A DNA stretch of 64,000 nucleotides from Actinacidiphila sp. DG2A-62 (GCF_035825295.1 NZ_JAYMGI010000002.1:4345001-4409000); one strand, 5' to 3'. Counted from the stretch's first letter, positions 34,856 to 43,822 are shown. Notes: a model not told the origin generated them from the sequence alone. Numbers and translations: made by a program.

Positions 34856-35770
34856 ATGACCAGCGCTCCACATCTGCTCACCGAGGACCGTCCGGACTTC
34901 GAGCGCGTTCTCGACGAGGCGCTGCACCTGGTGCTCGGCGAACTGCCGCTCCAGGACGAGGACGCGGCGCCGCTGAACGCCGAGCAGTTGCGCACCATGG
35001 CGCTCGCCGCGTCCGACGTGATCGGCGCGACGGCGGGCGAGGAGTACGAGGCGTACCGCGCGCTGAGGGCCGAGGCCCGCGAGGCGGCGCGCGAGTCCGC
35101 GCGGCTGCGGGACAACCGGGCGTTCGGCTACGCGGCGATGGGGGTCGCCGAGGGCGCGGGCTCCGGCGCCGGCCTGGTCGCGGTCCTCGCGGTGCTCACC
35201 CCGCTGCTGGCCGGTGCGGCGGCGGTGATCTTCCTGCTCATCGGCTACGCGCTGCAGGCCGTCTCGCCGGAGCCGGGCATCGCCTCGCCGCTGCGGACCG
35301 CCGGGTGGTTCTTCGCCGCGGTGACCGCCGCGTCGATCCTGCTCGGCGCGATCGGACTGGTGCTGACCGCGCTGCGTGACGGCTCGTCGGCCATCCACGA
35401 CACGCCCGACGCGATGCCGCCCGAGGTCGCCCGCGCGCGTGACGCCTGGCAGGACGCGCTGCTGGACCGCGGGATGCTGCCGTTCCTCTACGAGGCGCTG
35501 GCCGACGCGGGGGCGGCGGCCGGCAGGGGGCCGGGCACGACCGGACCGGGCCGGGGCCCGGCCGGCGGCCGGGGCGGGGGCCTGGAGGAGATTCTCGACG
35601 GTGAGCCGCTGGCCGCCGCGCCGCCCTCGCGGATGCCGGACCTGGGCTACTCCCGGCCCGACTTCTCCTCGCCGCAGGACCCGCAGGCGACGGCGCCGCG
35701 GTTCAGCTCGCCGGACTTCAGCAGTCCGGATTTCACGACCGGGGCGGACCGCCACGGCGATCCGCGGTGA
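34856..35770 (+). CDS. Actinobacterial membrane protein, two helices
   Basis: Not recognised as a characterised family. The 304-residue product has an acidic helical N-terminal half (DFERVLDEALHLVLGELPLQ, then Glu/Ala/Arg-rich coiled segment about 60-90), two hydrophobic hairpins (about 103-130 and 150-180), then a cytoplasmic helix (PPEVARARDAWQDALLDRG) and a Gly/Pro/Ser disordered tail with repeated FSSPDF. The layout resembles membrane-tethered Streptomyces proteins of unknown role. ATG 34856 fits GGGGGA five bases upstream; ATG 34850 is the alternative. A parS-like site lies 55 bases before it. Confidence 0.65.
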   Translation: MTSAPHLLTEDRPDFERVLDEALHLVLGELPLQDEDAAPLNAEQLRTMALAASDVIGATAGEEYEAYRALRAEAREAARESARLRDNRAFGYAAMGVAEGAGSGAGLVAVLAVLTPLLAGAAAVIFLLIGYALQAVSPEPGIASPLRTAGWFFAAVTAASILLGAIGLVLTALRDGSSAIHDTPDAMPPEVARARDAWQDALLDRGMLPFLYEALADAGAAAGRGPGTTGPGRGPAGGRGGGLEEILDGEPLAAAPPSRMPDLGYSRPDFSSPQDPQATAPRFSSPDFSSPDFTTGADRHGDPR

Positions 35771-35980
35771 CGGGGCGGGGCGCCGTGCCCGCGGCGGCCG
35801 GGAGGCGCGGGCGGGGTGCCGTGCCTGCTGCCGCCGGGAGGGGCCGGCAAGGTACCGTGCCTGCCGCCGCCGGGACGCGCCGCCCGGTTGGAGGCGTCCG
35901 GCTCGCGGGGGAGCGCGGCGGTTGGTTCACTGCTGGGGAGTGAGGTCCAGCGCGGGGCCACCGCGGCACCGGGAGGAATC

Positions 35981-36337
35981 ATGCGCGTCCGTCGTTCGCT
36001 GACCGTCCTGTGCGCGGTCGTCCCGCTCGCGTGGGCCGCGGCCGGCTGCTCGAACAACCCCGGCGGCACCGTCTCGGCGAGCGGGATCAAGGGCAGTCAG
36101 GAGATCCTCGACCCGGCGCCGGGCGGGTGCCACCGCTTCATGGCCGGCGGCGTGAACTCCGTGAACAACCAGACCGGCATGGACCTCCACCTCCACGTCG
36201 GCCCGGACTGCACCGACCCGGCCGGCCACCCCGCCTTCTACCTGCCCGCCACGCTGGCCACGACCACCGTCCCCGGCCGCGCCTTCTGGCACAGCTTCAC
36301 GACGGTCAACGCCGAGGCCCCCGTCCCGGCGAACTGA
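35981..36337 (+). CDS. Small secreted lipoprotein
   Basis: A 118-residue putative lipoprotein. The signal peptide ends in a lipobox (WAAAGC, Cys22). The mature part has two further Cys (in GGCHRFMAGG and GPDCTDPAG) that could form a disulfide, and a beta-rich HLHVGPDCT segment. No known family is recognised. ATG 35981 has a strong ribosome site (GGGAGGA, 35971-35977). Upstream 35771-35930 is GC-rich with near-repeats of GGTGCCGTGCCTGCTGCCGCCGG but no gene. Confidence 0.75.
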   Translation: MRVRRSLTVLCAVVPLAWAAAGCSNNPGGTVSASGIKGSQEILDPAPGGCHRFMAGGVNSVNNQTGMDLHLHVGPDCTDPAGHPAFYLPATLATTTVPGRAFWHSFTTVNAEAPVPAN

Positions 36338-36437
36338 CGCGAACGGCGCCCCGTGGCCCGGCGTGTCCGGGGCGCGGGGCGCCGTCGCGCGCCGGGCCGG
36401 CCGGTGGGGCGCACCGGCCGGTCCGCGGCCCCGTTTC

Positions 36438-38195
36438 TCAGTCGGCCAGCGGCAGGTAGACGCGGTTGCCGGCCGCCGCGAACTCCTCGGACTTGCGGGC
36501 CATGCCCGCGGCGATCTCCTCCTGCGTGGCGCCCGCGTCGGCGCCGTGGGTGCGGCGGATGTCCTGGGAGATCTTCATCGAGCAGAACTTCGGGCCGCAC
36601 ATGGAGCAGAAGTGCGCGGTCTTCGCGGGCTCGGCAGGCAGCGTCTCGTCGTGGAAGGCGCGGGCGGTGTCCGGGTCGAGGGCCAGGTTGAACTGGTCCT
36701 CCCAGCGGAACTCGAAGCGCGCGTCGGACAGCGCGTCGTCCCACTCCTGCGCGCCGGGATGACCCTTGGCGAGGTCGGCGGCGTGCGCGGCGATCTTGTA
36801 GGTGATGACGCCGGTCTTCACGTCGTCGCGGTCGGGCAGCCCGAGGTGCTCCTTGGGCGTGACGTAGCAGAGCATCGCGGTGCCCCACCACGCGATCATC
36901 GCCGCGCCGATGCCCGAGGTGATGTGGTCGTAGCCGGGAGCGACATCGGTGGTCAGCGGCCCGAGCGTGTAGAACGGCGCCTCCTCGCACACCTCCTGCT
37001 GGAGGTCGATGTTCTCCTTGATCTTGTGCATCGGGACGTGCCCGGGCCCCTCGATCATGGTCTGGACGCCCATCCGCTTGGCGACCGCGTTCAGCTCGCC
37101 CAGCGTGCGCAGCTCGGCGAACTGCGCCTCGTCGTTGGCGTCGGCGATCGACCCCGGGCGCAGGCCGTCGCCGAGCGAGTAGGTGATGTCGTAGGCGGCC
37201 AGGATCTCGCACAGCTCCTCGAAGTGCTCGTAGAGGAAGCTCTCACGGTGGTGGGCCAGGCACCACGCGGCCATGATCGAGCCGCCGCGCGAGACGATGC
37301 CGGTCTTGCGGCGGGCGGTCAGCGGCACGTACCGCAGCAGCACGCCGGCGTGCACGGTCATGTAGTCCACGCCCTGCTCGGCCTGTTCGACGACGGTGTC
37401 CCGGTAGACCTCCCAGCTCAGCTCCTCGGCGCGGCCGTCGACCTTCTCCAGCGCCTGGTAGAGCGGCACGGTGCCGATCGGCACCGGCGAGTTGCGCAGC
37501 ACCCACTCGCGGGTGGTGTGGATGTTGCGGCCGGTGGACAGGTCCATCACGGTGTCCGCGCCCCACCGCGTCGCCCACGTCATCTTCTCGACCTCCTCCT
37601 CGATCGAGGAGGTGACCGCGGAGTTGCCGATGTTGGCGTTGACCTTCACCAGGAACCGCTTGCCGATGACCATCGGCTCGATCTCCGGGTGGTTGACGTT
37701 CGCCGGCAGCACCGCCCGGCCGGCCGCGATCTCCTCGCGGACCACCTCGGGCGGGACGTTCTCGCGCAGCGCCGCGAACTCCATCTCCGCGGTGATCTCG
37801 CCCCGCCTGGCGTAGGCGAGTTGGGTCACCGGCGAGCCGTCGCGCGAGCGGCGCGGCAGCCGCGGGCGGCCGGGGAAGACCGCGTCGAGGTTGCGCAGCC
37901 CGCCGCGCGGCGCGGTGTGCTTCAGCCCGTCGTCCTCGGGCCGGACCGGCCGGCCGGGGTACTCCTCGGTGTCGCCGCGGCCGATGATCCAGTTCTCGCG
38001 CAGCGGCGCGAGCCCCCGCCGCACGTCGGTGTGCTCGTTGGGGTCGGTGTACGGGCCCGAGGTGTCGTACAGCGTCACGTCGCGGCCGTCGGTGAGGTGC
38101 ACACGGCGGACCGGCACCCGCAGGTCGGGGCGCGAACCCTCCAGATACCCCTTGTGCCAGCCGATGTCGCGCGTGCGCGCGTCCTGCATGGTCAT
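36438..38195 (-). CDS. thiC: Phosphomethylpyrimidine synthase
   Basis: Radical-SAM enzyme that makes HMP phosphate from AIR for thiamine synthesis. Length (585 residues) and motifs are normal: PANVNHPEIEPMVIG, NANIGNSAVTSS, WGADTVMDLSTGRNIHTTRE, GTVPLYQAL, TVHAGVLLRYVPL, IEGPGHVPMHKI, and the C-terminal CX2CX4C Fe-S motif CSMCGPKFC. ATG 38195 is directly downstream of a TPP riboswitch whose last segment contains the ribosome site (GGGAGTGGG). Thiamine pyrophosphate would therefore switch off translation. Neighbouring genes are unrelated. Confidence 0.97.
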   Translation of the reverse strand: MTMQDARTRDIGWHKGYLEGSRPDLRVPVRRVHLTDGRDVTLYDTSGPYTDPNEHTDVRRGLAPLRENWIIGRGDTEEYPGRPVRPEDDGLKHTAPRGGLRNLDAVFPGRPRLPRRSRDGSPVTQLAYARRGEITAEMEFAALRENVPPEVVREEIAAGRAVLPANVNHPEIEPMVIGKRFLVKVNANIGNSAVTSSIEEEVEKMTWATRWGADTVMDLSTGRNIHTTREWVLRNSPVPIGTVPLYQALEKVDGRAEELSWEVYRDTVVEQAEQGVDYMTVHAGVLLRYVPLTARRKTGIVSRGGSIMAAWCLAHHRESFLYEHFEELCEILAAYDITYSLGDGLRPGSIADANDEAQFAELRTLGELNAVAKRMGVQTMIEGPGHVPMHKIKENIDLQQEVCEEAPFYTLGPLTTDVAPGYDHITSGIGAAMIAWWGTAMLCYVTPKEHLGLPDRDDVKTGVITYKIAAHAADLAKGHPGAQEWDDALSDARFEFRWEDQFNLALDPDTARAFHDETLPAEPAKTAHFCSMCGPKFCSMKISQDIRRTHGADAGATQEEIAAGMARKSEEFAAAGNRVYLPLAD

Positions 38196-38202
38196 GTGAG
38201 AC

Positions 38203-38310
38203 CCACTCCCTACGCCGGCATTACCCGGTAACAGGTTCAGCGGTCGGCGCAGCGCTCGCCCCTCACGGCGAAGTCAGCGCCCTCTCAGCCCGGTGCTCCG
38301 AGCTCCCGCG
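38203..38310 (-). ncRNA. TPP riboswitch (THI element)
   Basis: Read leftward, the conserved blocks are present in order: GGGCTGAGAGGG (38279-38291 region), a GC-rich variable stem, ACCGCTGAACCTGTTACC, GGGTAATGCCGGCGTAGGGA, ending about eight bases before the thiC ATG. The Shine-Dalgarno sequence is part of the 3' conserved segment, which fits translational control. Confidence 0.95.
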
Positions 38311-38381
38311 TTTGCAAAGGTGCTGCCAACCGTAGCCGTTGGGGGCGGACAGGCACCAGGGCCCCTTGCGATGATCGGCCG

Positions 38382-39734
38382 GTGGACATCCCCCCTGGAT
38401 CAGACGCCCACGGGCACACGCACGCGCACACGCACGGCCCGGTGCCGCCGGTCTCCGCGCACCTGCGCAAGGTGATCGCCGCGGTGCTCGTGCCGTTCGC
38501 CGCGGCGGTGGTGGCCGGCCTGGTGCTGCTGTGGCCGGGCGGCGCGCCCGGCCACGCGCGCAGCGGCGTCGGCTTCGACCAGCAGACCCGGCCGGGCACG
38601 GTCGTGCGGCTCGTGGACGTGTCCTGCAAGGCGATCGGGGCCGCGCCCTCGTCCGCCGGGGTCGGGGACCACTGCCAGAAGGCGGTGATCGAGGTGGAGT
38701 CGGGCCCGGACCAGGGCACGACGTTCACCGAGGTCGTCCAGCCGGACCAGACCCGGCGCTACCACCAGGGGCAGGGCGTGGTGCTGGCGTACGCGCCCAA
38801 CGCCCCGGCGGGGGAGCGCTATTCGGTCACCGACGTGACCCGCGGCGTCCCGCTGTCGCTGCTCGCGGGCGTCTTCGCGGTCGCGGTGATCGTCGTGGGC
38901 CGGATGCGCGGCGTCATGGCGCTGGTCGCGCTCGTGGTGTCGTTCGGGGTGCTGACGCTGTTCATCCTGCCGGCGATCCTGCGCGGCCACGACCCGCTGC
39001 TGGTCGCGGTGGTGGGCGGCAGCGCGATCATGCTCGCGGCGCTGTACATGTGCCACGGCGTCAACGCCCGTACGTCCGTGGCGGTGCTCGGCACGCTGTG
39101 CTCGCTGTTCCTGATCGGGGTGCTCGGCTCGGTCTTCGTCGACCGCGCGCACCTGACCGGCAACACCTCGGACGAGACCGGCGTGATCCACGCGCTCTAC
39201 CCGCACATCGAGATCAAGGGCGTGCTGCTGGCCGGCATCATCATCGGCTCGCTCGGCGTGCTGGACGACGTGACGGTCACCCAGGTCGCCGCGGTGTGGG
39301 AGCTGAAGGACGCCGACCCCGGCATCAGCAGGCGCCGGCTCTACGCGGCGGGGATGCGGATCGGCAGGGACCACATCGCGTCGGTGGTCAACACGCTGGT
39401 CATGGCGTACGCCGGGGCCGCGCTGCCGCTGCTGCTGCTCTTCTCGATCGCGCGCAGCGGGGTGGCGCGGGTGGCGAGCAGCGAACTGGTCGCGGAGGAG
39501 ATCGTCCGCACGCTGGTGGGGAGCATCGGGCTGGTGGCGTCCGTGCCGCTGACGACGGCGCTGGCGGCGCTCGTGGTGAGCGCGGACCGGCGGTCCCCCG
39601 CGGCGGCGGGCGCGACGGGGGCACGGGCGGCGGTGGCGGGTGCGGGGTCCGCCGGCGCGGGATCGGCGAACGCGGGGTCGACGGGTGCGCCCGCGGCGGG
39701 CGGCGGCGGTGGGAGCCACCGCCGCCGCAAGTGA
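38382..39734 (+). CDS. YibE/F family membrane protein
   Basis: Polytopic membrane protein of the YibE/F family (about 450 residues). A His-rich start (HGHTHAHTHG) and a first helix precede an extracytoplasmic domain (about 60-150). Seven or so helices follow, with SLGVLDDVTVTQVAAVWELK, a conserved stretch in YibE/F. The Ala/Gly tail ends in HRRRK. Function is unproven; energy coupling or amino-acid/metabolite export has been proposed for relatives. GTG 38382 has no ribosome site, and TTGCAAAGG near 38312 belongs to the divergent thiC promoter zone, so the start is likely but not certain. The His-rich leader hints at metal binding. Confidence 0.87.
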   Translation: MDIPPGSDAHGHTHAHTHGPVPPVSAHLRKVIAAVLVPFAAAVVAGLVLLWPGGAPGHARSGVGFDQQTRPGTVVRLVDVSCKAIGAAPSSAGVGDHCQKAVIEVESGPDQGTTFTEVVQPDQTRRYHQGQGVVLAYAPNAPAGERYSVTDVTRGVPLSLLAGVFAVAVIVVGRMRGVMALVALVVSFGVLTLFILPAILRGHDPLLVAVVGGSAIMLAALYMCHGVNARTSVAVLGTLCSLFLIGVLGSVFVDRAHLTGNTSDETGVIHALYPHIEIKGVLLAGIIIGSLGVLDDVTVTQVAAVWELKDADPGISRRRLYAAGMRIGRDHIASVVNTLVMAYAGAALPLLLLFSIARSGVARVASSELVAEEIVRTLVGSIGLVASVPLTTALAALVVSADRRSPAAAGATGARAAVAGAGSAGAGSANAGSTGAPAAGGGGGSHRRRK

Positions 39735-39753
39735 GCTTCGGGGCCGGGGCCCG

Positions 39754-39966
39754 TCACCAGTCGCGCTTGGACCCCGAGCCCCCGGAGAAGCGCTTGACCA
39801 CCAGGACCAGCGCGCCGACGAGGATCACGAAGACGATGACCTTGAAGAGCAGGCCGACCACGATGCTGATCAGGCTCGCGACGATCCCGCCGAAGATGAC
39901 CAGCGCGATGACCGGGATGCCGATCCACTTCACCCACCAGGGCAGGTTCTTCAGCAGCTTGTCCAT
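39754..39966 (-). CDS. DUF5326 small membrane protein
   Basis: A 70-residue protein with two hydrophobic helices (about 15-33 and 38-58) and an Arg/Lys/Ser-rich end (KRFSGGSGSKRDW). It matches the Streptomyces family DUF5326; no function is known. Its 3' end faces the YibE/F gene with a 19-base gap. Confidence 0.85.
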   Translation of the reverse strand: MDKLLKNLPWWVKWIGIPVIALVIFGGIVASLISIVVGLLFKVIVFVILVGALVLVVKRFSGGSGSKRDW

Positions 39967-40098
39967 GACGCTCGTACGCTCCTATGTCACTGCGCGGGTC
40001 CCGCGGCGCGGTGTGCGCCACGAATCCTTCACGTACTGACGACTGTAGAGCCATCATCCCCGCCCGCGGGGGCCTGCGGGACCGGAGAGGACCCTGAT

Positions 40099-40125
40099 CC
40101 GGCCCCTAGGGTCCGCAGGGGCCGG
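40099..40125 (-). terminator. Hairpin downstream of the cupin gene
   Basis: CCGGCCCCT (40099-40107) pairs with AGGGGCCGG (40117-40125), nine base pairs with a nine-base loop. It is placed to end the leftward cupin transcript. Confidence 0.55.
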
Positions 40126-40145
40126 CGGGCCCGGACGAATCGGGG

Positions 40146-40200
40146 GCCGGGGGTCCGGCGGGGGTCCGGCGGGGGTCAGGCGGGGGTCAGGCGGGGGTCA
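40146..40200. repeat. 11-bp tandem repeat carrying the cupin stop codon
   Basis: Five units of GGGGGTC(A/C)GGC at 11-base spacing. The cupin stop (TGA on -, 40198-40200) is inside the rightmost unit; the next units to its left would supply the same stop in shifted frames. A unit gain or loss would therefore not disturb the coding region. Confidence 0.75.
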
Positions 40201-40515
40201 GGGCTCCGGCGGGGAGAAGACCACCAGGACCCTGAGATCCTCGGTGATGTGGTGGAAGCGGTGCGGCGTCCGGGCCGGCACATGGACGACGCTGCCGCGG
40301 GCGACGGTCGTGGTCTCCTCACCGACCGTGATCGCGGCGCGCCCGCTCACCACGAAGTAGATCTCGTCCTGGGCGTGCGGCGTCTGCGGGTCGGTGTCGC
40401 CCGCCTTGAGCGCGTAGAGCCCGGCCGACATGGTGCGCTCCTTGAGGAAGCGCAGGTAGGCGCCCTGGTTCGCGTCCCGCTCCGCGTCCAGGTCGTCCAG
40501 CCGGAACACCTTCAT
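40198..40515 (-). CDS. Small cupin-domain protein
   Basis: A 105-residue single-domain cupin. Motif 1 ligands appear in PQTPHAQDEIYFVVSG and motif 2 in HVPARTPHRFHHI, so a metal site is likely. Such small cupins act as isomerases, dioxygenases or sensors, and the substrate cannot be told from sequence. ATG 40515 is chosen because GAGGAG lies six to seven bases upstream; a GTG two codons earlier is an alternative. Confidence 0.85.
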   Translation of the reverse strand: MKVFRLDDLDAERDANQGAYLRFLKERTMSAGLYALKAGDTDPQTPHAQDEIYFVVSGRAAITVGEETTTVARGSVVHVPARTPHRFHHITEDLRVLVVFSPPEP

Positions 40516-40593
40516 GTCCACTCCTCGGTACCGGTGACGCTACGTCTGCGTCCGGAGTATTGCCCTGCTGATCGCTTCTGCGACGATCACACC

Positions 40594-40971
40594 ATGAAGA
40601 ATTTCGTCGTCAAGACCTTGGCGAACGCCGGGGCGCTCGGTGTGGCCGTCTGGCTCATCAAGGACATCACCCTCACCGGCGACTCGACCTGGCACAAGAT
40701 CCTGGCCCTGATCCTCGTCGCCCTGGTCTTCGGCGTCGTCAACTGGCTGGTCAAGCCCATCGTCCAGGTGCTGTCCTTCCCGCTGTTCATCCTGACCCTC
40801 GGCCTGATCACGCTGGTGGTCAACGCCCTGATGCTGCTGCTGACCTCGTGGCTCGCGGGCAAGCTCAGCATCGACTTCCACGTGTCGGGCTTCTGGACCG
40901 CGGTGGTCGGCGGCCTGATCGTCAGCATCGTCTCGTGGGCGCTGCACGTCGTGCTCCCGGACGACGAGTGA
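40594..40971 (+). CDS. PF04020-type four-helix membrane protein
   Basis: A 125-residue membrane protein with four helices. It belongs to the PF04020 family, often labelled phage holin family 4-like but found as a housekeeping membrane protein in actinobacteria and cyanobacteria; there is no prophage here. The conserved segment VFGVVNWLVKPIVQVLSFP is present. Its stop overlaps the next gene's GTG (GTGA), so it is coupled to the PLP enzyme. Confidence 0.85.
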   Translation: MKNFVVKTLANAGALGVAVWLIKDITLTGDSTWHKILALILVALVFGVVNWLVKPIVQVLSFPLFILTLGLITLVVNALMLLLTSWLAGKLSIDFHVSGFWTAVVGGLIVSIVSWALHVVLPDDE

Positions 40972-42179
40972 GCGCGGGACACGCGAGCGCGGGGACCACC
41001 GGCGACAGCACCCGCAGCGTGCACGCCGGCCAGCCGCCGGCCAGGGCGTACGAGCCGTCGCTGCCCGGTCCGGTCTTCGTCTCGCACTACCACCTGCCCG
41101 GCGAGGCCGCCGGGCCGTATCTCTACGGCCGGGACGAGAACCCGACCTGGGAGCGGCTGGAGCAGGCGATCGCCGAGCTGGAACGGCCGGGGGGCGCGGG
41201 CGAGAGCGAGGGCGCCGGGGGCGGCGAGGGTGCCGGGGGCGGCGAAGGCGGCGAAGGCGGCGAGGCCGTCACGCTCGCGTTCGCCTCGGGGATGGCCGCG
41301 GTCTCCGCCGTGCTGCTGTCCCAGGTGCGCGCGGGCCAGGCGGTGGTGCTGCCGTCGGACTGCTACCAGACCACCCGCGCGCTGCGCGAGCGGCTGGAGT
41401 CGTACGGCGTCGAGGTGCGGCTGGCGCCCACCGCGGGCGACGCGCAGCTCGACGTGCTGGACGGCGCGGCGCTGCTGTGGCTGGAGACTCCGTCCAACCC
41501 CGAGCTGGACGTGTGCGACATCCGGCGGCTGAGCGAGGCGGCCCACGCGGCGGGCGCGCTGGTCGCGGTGGACAACACGCTGGCCACGCCGCTCGGACAG
41601 CGCCCGCTGGAGCTGGGCGCGGACTTCTCCGTCTCCAGCGGCACCAAGGCGCTGTCCGGCCACGGCGACCTGCTGCTCGGCTACGTGACCGTGCGCGACC
41701 CGCGCCTGGCCGCGGGCGTGCGGGCGTGGCGCAAGACGGTCGGCGCGATCCCCGGACCGATGGAGGCATGGCTCGCGCACCGCTCGCTGGCCACGCTCGC
41801 GCTACGGGTGGACCGGCAGTCGGCCAACGCGCTGGCGCTGGCGAACGCGCTGCTGGACCGCCCCGAGGTGACCGGCGTACGCCACCCCGGGCTGCCGACC
41901 GACCCCTCGCACGCGGTCGCCGCCGCGCAGATGCGCCGCTTCGGCAGCGTGGTGTCCTTCACGCTGCCCGACCAGGCGCACGCGGAACGCTTCCTGGGCG
42001 CGCTGCGGCTGACCGTGGAGGCGACCAGTTTCGGCAGCGTGCAGTCGACCGCCGAGCGGCGGGCCCGCTGGGGCGGCGACGCGGTCCCGCCGGGGTTCGT
42101 ACGGTTCTCGGTCGGCATCGAGGATGCGGCCGACATCGTGGCGGACGTGCTCCAGGCGCTGGACGCGGCGGCGCGGTAG
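40968..42179 (+). CDS. Cys/Met-metabolism PLP-dependent enzyme (cystathionine gamma-synthase/lyase type)
   Basis: Fold type I gamma-family PLP enzyme of about 403 residues. Motifs: HAGQPP start, VSHYHLPGEA, YGRDENPTWERLE, FASGMAAV, the PLP-binding segment LWLETPSNPELDV, and the PLP-lysine in SVSSGTKALSGHGDLLLGYV. A Gly/Glu-rich insertion (about residues 69-95, GESEGAGGGEGAGGGEGG) interrupts the sequence between the tetramer arm and the FASGM segment. It is not a usual family element and comes from short DNA repeats. Reaction: gamma-elimination/replacement on sulfur amino acids, exact type undetermined. GTG 40968 overlaps the upstream stop. Confidence 0.9.
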   Translation: MSAGHASAGTTGDSTRSVHAGQPPARAYEPSLPGPVFVSHYHLPGEAAGPYLYGRDENPTWERLEQAIAELERPGGAGESEGAGGGEGAGGGEGGEGGEAVTLAFASGMAAVSAVLLSQVRAGQAVVLPSDCYQTTRALRERLESYGVEVRLAPTAGDAQLDVLDGAALLWLETPSNPELDVCDIRRLSEAAHAAGALVAVDNTLATPLGQRPLELGADFSVSSGTKALSGHGDLLLGYVTVRDPRLAAGVRAWRKTVGAIPGPMEAWLAHRSLATLALRVDRQSANALALANALLDRPEVTGVRHPGLPTDPSHAVAAAQMRRFGSVVSFTLPDQAHAERFLGALRLTVEATSFGSVQSTAERRARWGGDAVPPGFVRFSVGIEDAADIVADVLQALDAAAR

Positions 42180-42198
42180 GCGCTTCGCAAGGCCCGGG

Positions 42199-42286
42199 GG
42201 CGGCGACCGGGCGCGGCGCGGACACGTGACGGGGATGCGGGGGGCGGCGGCCGGGCGCGGCGCGGGCACGTGGCGGGGATGCGGGG
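42199..42286. repeat. 44-bp direct repeat between PLP enzyme and Nudix genes
   Basis: Two copies starting near 42199 and 42243 share CCGGGCGCGGCGCG and GGGGATGCGGGG with a few differences. No gene in the 209-base gap. Confidence 0.7.
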
Positions 42287-42388
42287 GCGCGGGCAGCGCG
42301 CGGGCCGGGCGCGGAAAGAGGAAGCCCGCGCTCCGATTCGCCGCGGCGGGCACGTTTGCCGCCGGTCCGCACGCGGCAGATGTCAGGC

Positions 42389-42976
42389 ATGCCCCACCAG
42401 GACCTGCACCCCGGCCCCAGGAACGCCCGCGCCGGACGCGCCGCGGCGACCGCGACCGCTGCCGAGGCACGCGCGAGCGCCGGGCCCGGCTCCGCGTCCG
42501 GGACCCGCCCCGTGGTCAAGCGGACCGCCCGCGCGATCGTCCTCGACGGCGACCAGCTCCTGCTGATCAAGCGCACCAAGCCGGGCATGGCGCCGTACTG
42601 GCTCACCCCCGGCGGCGGCGTGGAGGACGACGACCCGAGCGTCCTGGCCGCGCTGCACCGGGAGATCGACGAGGAGTTGGGCGGCAAGGTCGTCGACACC
42701 GTCCCGGCCTTCGTGGACACCGTCGAGCACATCGCGGACGACGGCTCGCACGGCGTGAAGGTGCAGTACTTCTTCGCCTGCCGGTTGGAGTCGATGGACC
42801 TGGCCCGGCGGCACGGCCCGGAGGTCGAGGAGCCGGTCGGCACGTACGAGGTGGTGCGGGTGCCCTTCACCCGCGTCGGCATCGCCTCCGTGGACATCGT
42901 CCCGCTCACGCTGCGGCACTACCTCGACGCGAACATCGAGGGCGTGCTCGGGCTGCTCGGCCCGGACCTGGACTGA
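42389..42976 (+). CDS. Nudix hydrolase
   Basis: Hydrolyses nucleoside-diphosphate-linked compounds. The Nudix box is intact: GGGVEDDDPSVLAALHREID followed by EELGG, matching GX5EX7REUXEEXGU. The fold starts about residue 45 (VKRTARAIVLDGDQLLLIKR). Start is uncertain: ATG 42389 or ATG 42380, neither with a clear ribosome site. A 40-residue Ala-rich extension precedes the domain, unlike most standalone Nudix proteins. Substrate unknown. Confidence 0.85.
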   Translation: MPHQDLHPGPRNARAGRAAATATAAEARASAGPGSASGTRPVVKRTARAIVLDGDQLLLIKRTKPGMAPYWLTPGGGVEDDDPSVLAALHREIDEELGGKVVDTVPAFVDTVEHIADDGSHGVKVQYFFACRLESMDLARRHGPEVEEPVGTYEVVRVPFTRVGIASVDIVPLTLRHYLDANIEGVLGLLGPDLD

Positions 42977-43103
42977 CCAGGCGCGGGGCGCGGGGAGGCG
43001 CGTCGGCCGAGGCGGGTGCGGGGCGGGGTGCTTCCCGCGGCGGCCCGACATAGGTCCGCCGCGAAACGATCCCGTCGCGGACCTTTCTTGTTAGCCTCGT
43101 GCC

Positions 43104-43688
43104 ATGAGCGAGAGCACCGACAGCGCAGCCGCCATGGCCACGGCGACCGCGGCAGCGACGGGGCCGGCGACCGCGACCGCCGCGACGACCGCGGCCGGGG
43201 CGACCGGGGCGACCGGCGTCACGGACGTCTCCTTCCTGCTCCAGCACACCGCGCACGTGCTCACCACGCGGATGACCACCGCACTCGCCGAGATCGGCAT
43301 GTCGCCGCGCGCCCACTGCGTGCTCGCGCACGCCGCGGCGGCCGAGCGGACGCAGGCGCAGATCGCGGAGCTGTCCGACCTGGACAAGACGACGATGGTG
43401 GTCACCGTCGACCTGCTGGAGCGCGCCGGGCTGGCCGAGCGGGTGCCCTCGGCGACCGACCGCCGGGCCCGGATCATCCGGCTGACCGCCGCCGGCCGGG
43501 ACGCCGTCGCCGCAGGTCAGCGGATTGTCGACCAGGTGCACGCGGACGTGCTCGGCGCCCTGCCGACCGAGGAGCGCGGTCCCTTCGTCGCGGCGCTGAC
43601 CCGGCTGGCCGCCGGCCACCTCTCGACTCCCGTCGACTCCCCCGCGACCGCCCCCGGCGTGCGCCGCCCCCGCCAGGCCCGGGTCTGA
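43104..43688 (+). CDS. MarR family transcriptional regulator
   Basis: Winged-helix repressor of 194 residues. The DNA-binding part is clear (AHCVLAHAAAAERTQAQIAE, LSDLDKTTMVVTVDLLERAG, then wing VPSATDRRARIIRLT). The N-terminal 35 residues are an Ala/Thr/Gly repeat (ATAAATGPATATAATTAAG) not typical of MarR. It lies directly upstream of the MFS exporter on the same strand; regulation of that exporter and of itself in response to a ligand is likely. The 134-base gap to the exporter contains possible operator sequence AAGATAG...CCATCTGTT. Confidence 0.9.
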   Translation: MSESTDSAAAMATATAAATGPATATAATTAAGATGATGVTDVSFLLQHTAHVLTTRMTTALAEIGMSPRAHCVLAHAAAAERTQAQIAELSDLDKTTMVVTVDLLERAGLAERVPSATDRRARIIRLTAAGRDAVAAGQRIVDQVHADVLGALPTEERGPFVAALTRLAAGHLSTPVDSPATAPGVRRPRQARV

Positions 43689-43822
43689 GCTGTCCGCCAG
43701 GCCCGCGCCTGAGCCGCCGCCGCGCGGTGATCGATCCAAGTAAGCCCGTAAAAGATAGTCTCTAACGAAACCATCTGTTACGGTCACTCCTGGCATCCCC
43801 GTTCGCCAGGAGGCGACCTTCC

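Noticed and set aside
40594..40971. Phage holin as a sign of a prophage
   Set aside because: The PF04020 family is widespread as a normal membrane protein, and no phage structural, lysis or integrase gene is nearby.
42181..42388. Regulatory RNA in the repeat before the Nudix gene
   Set aside because: The G-rich direct repeat gives no convincing conserved fold or known motif.
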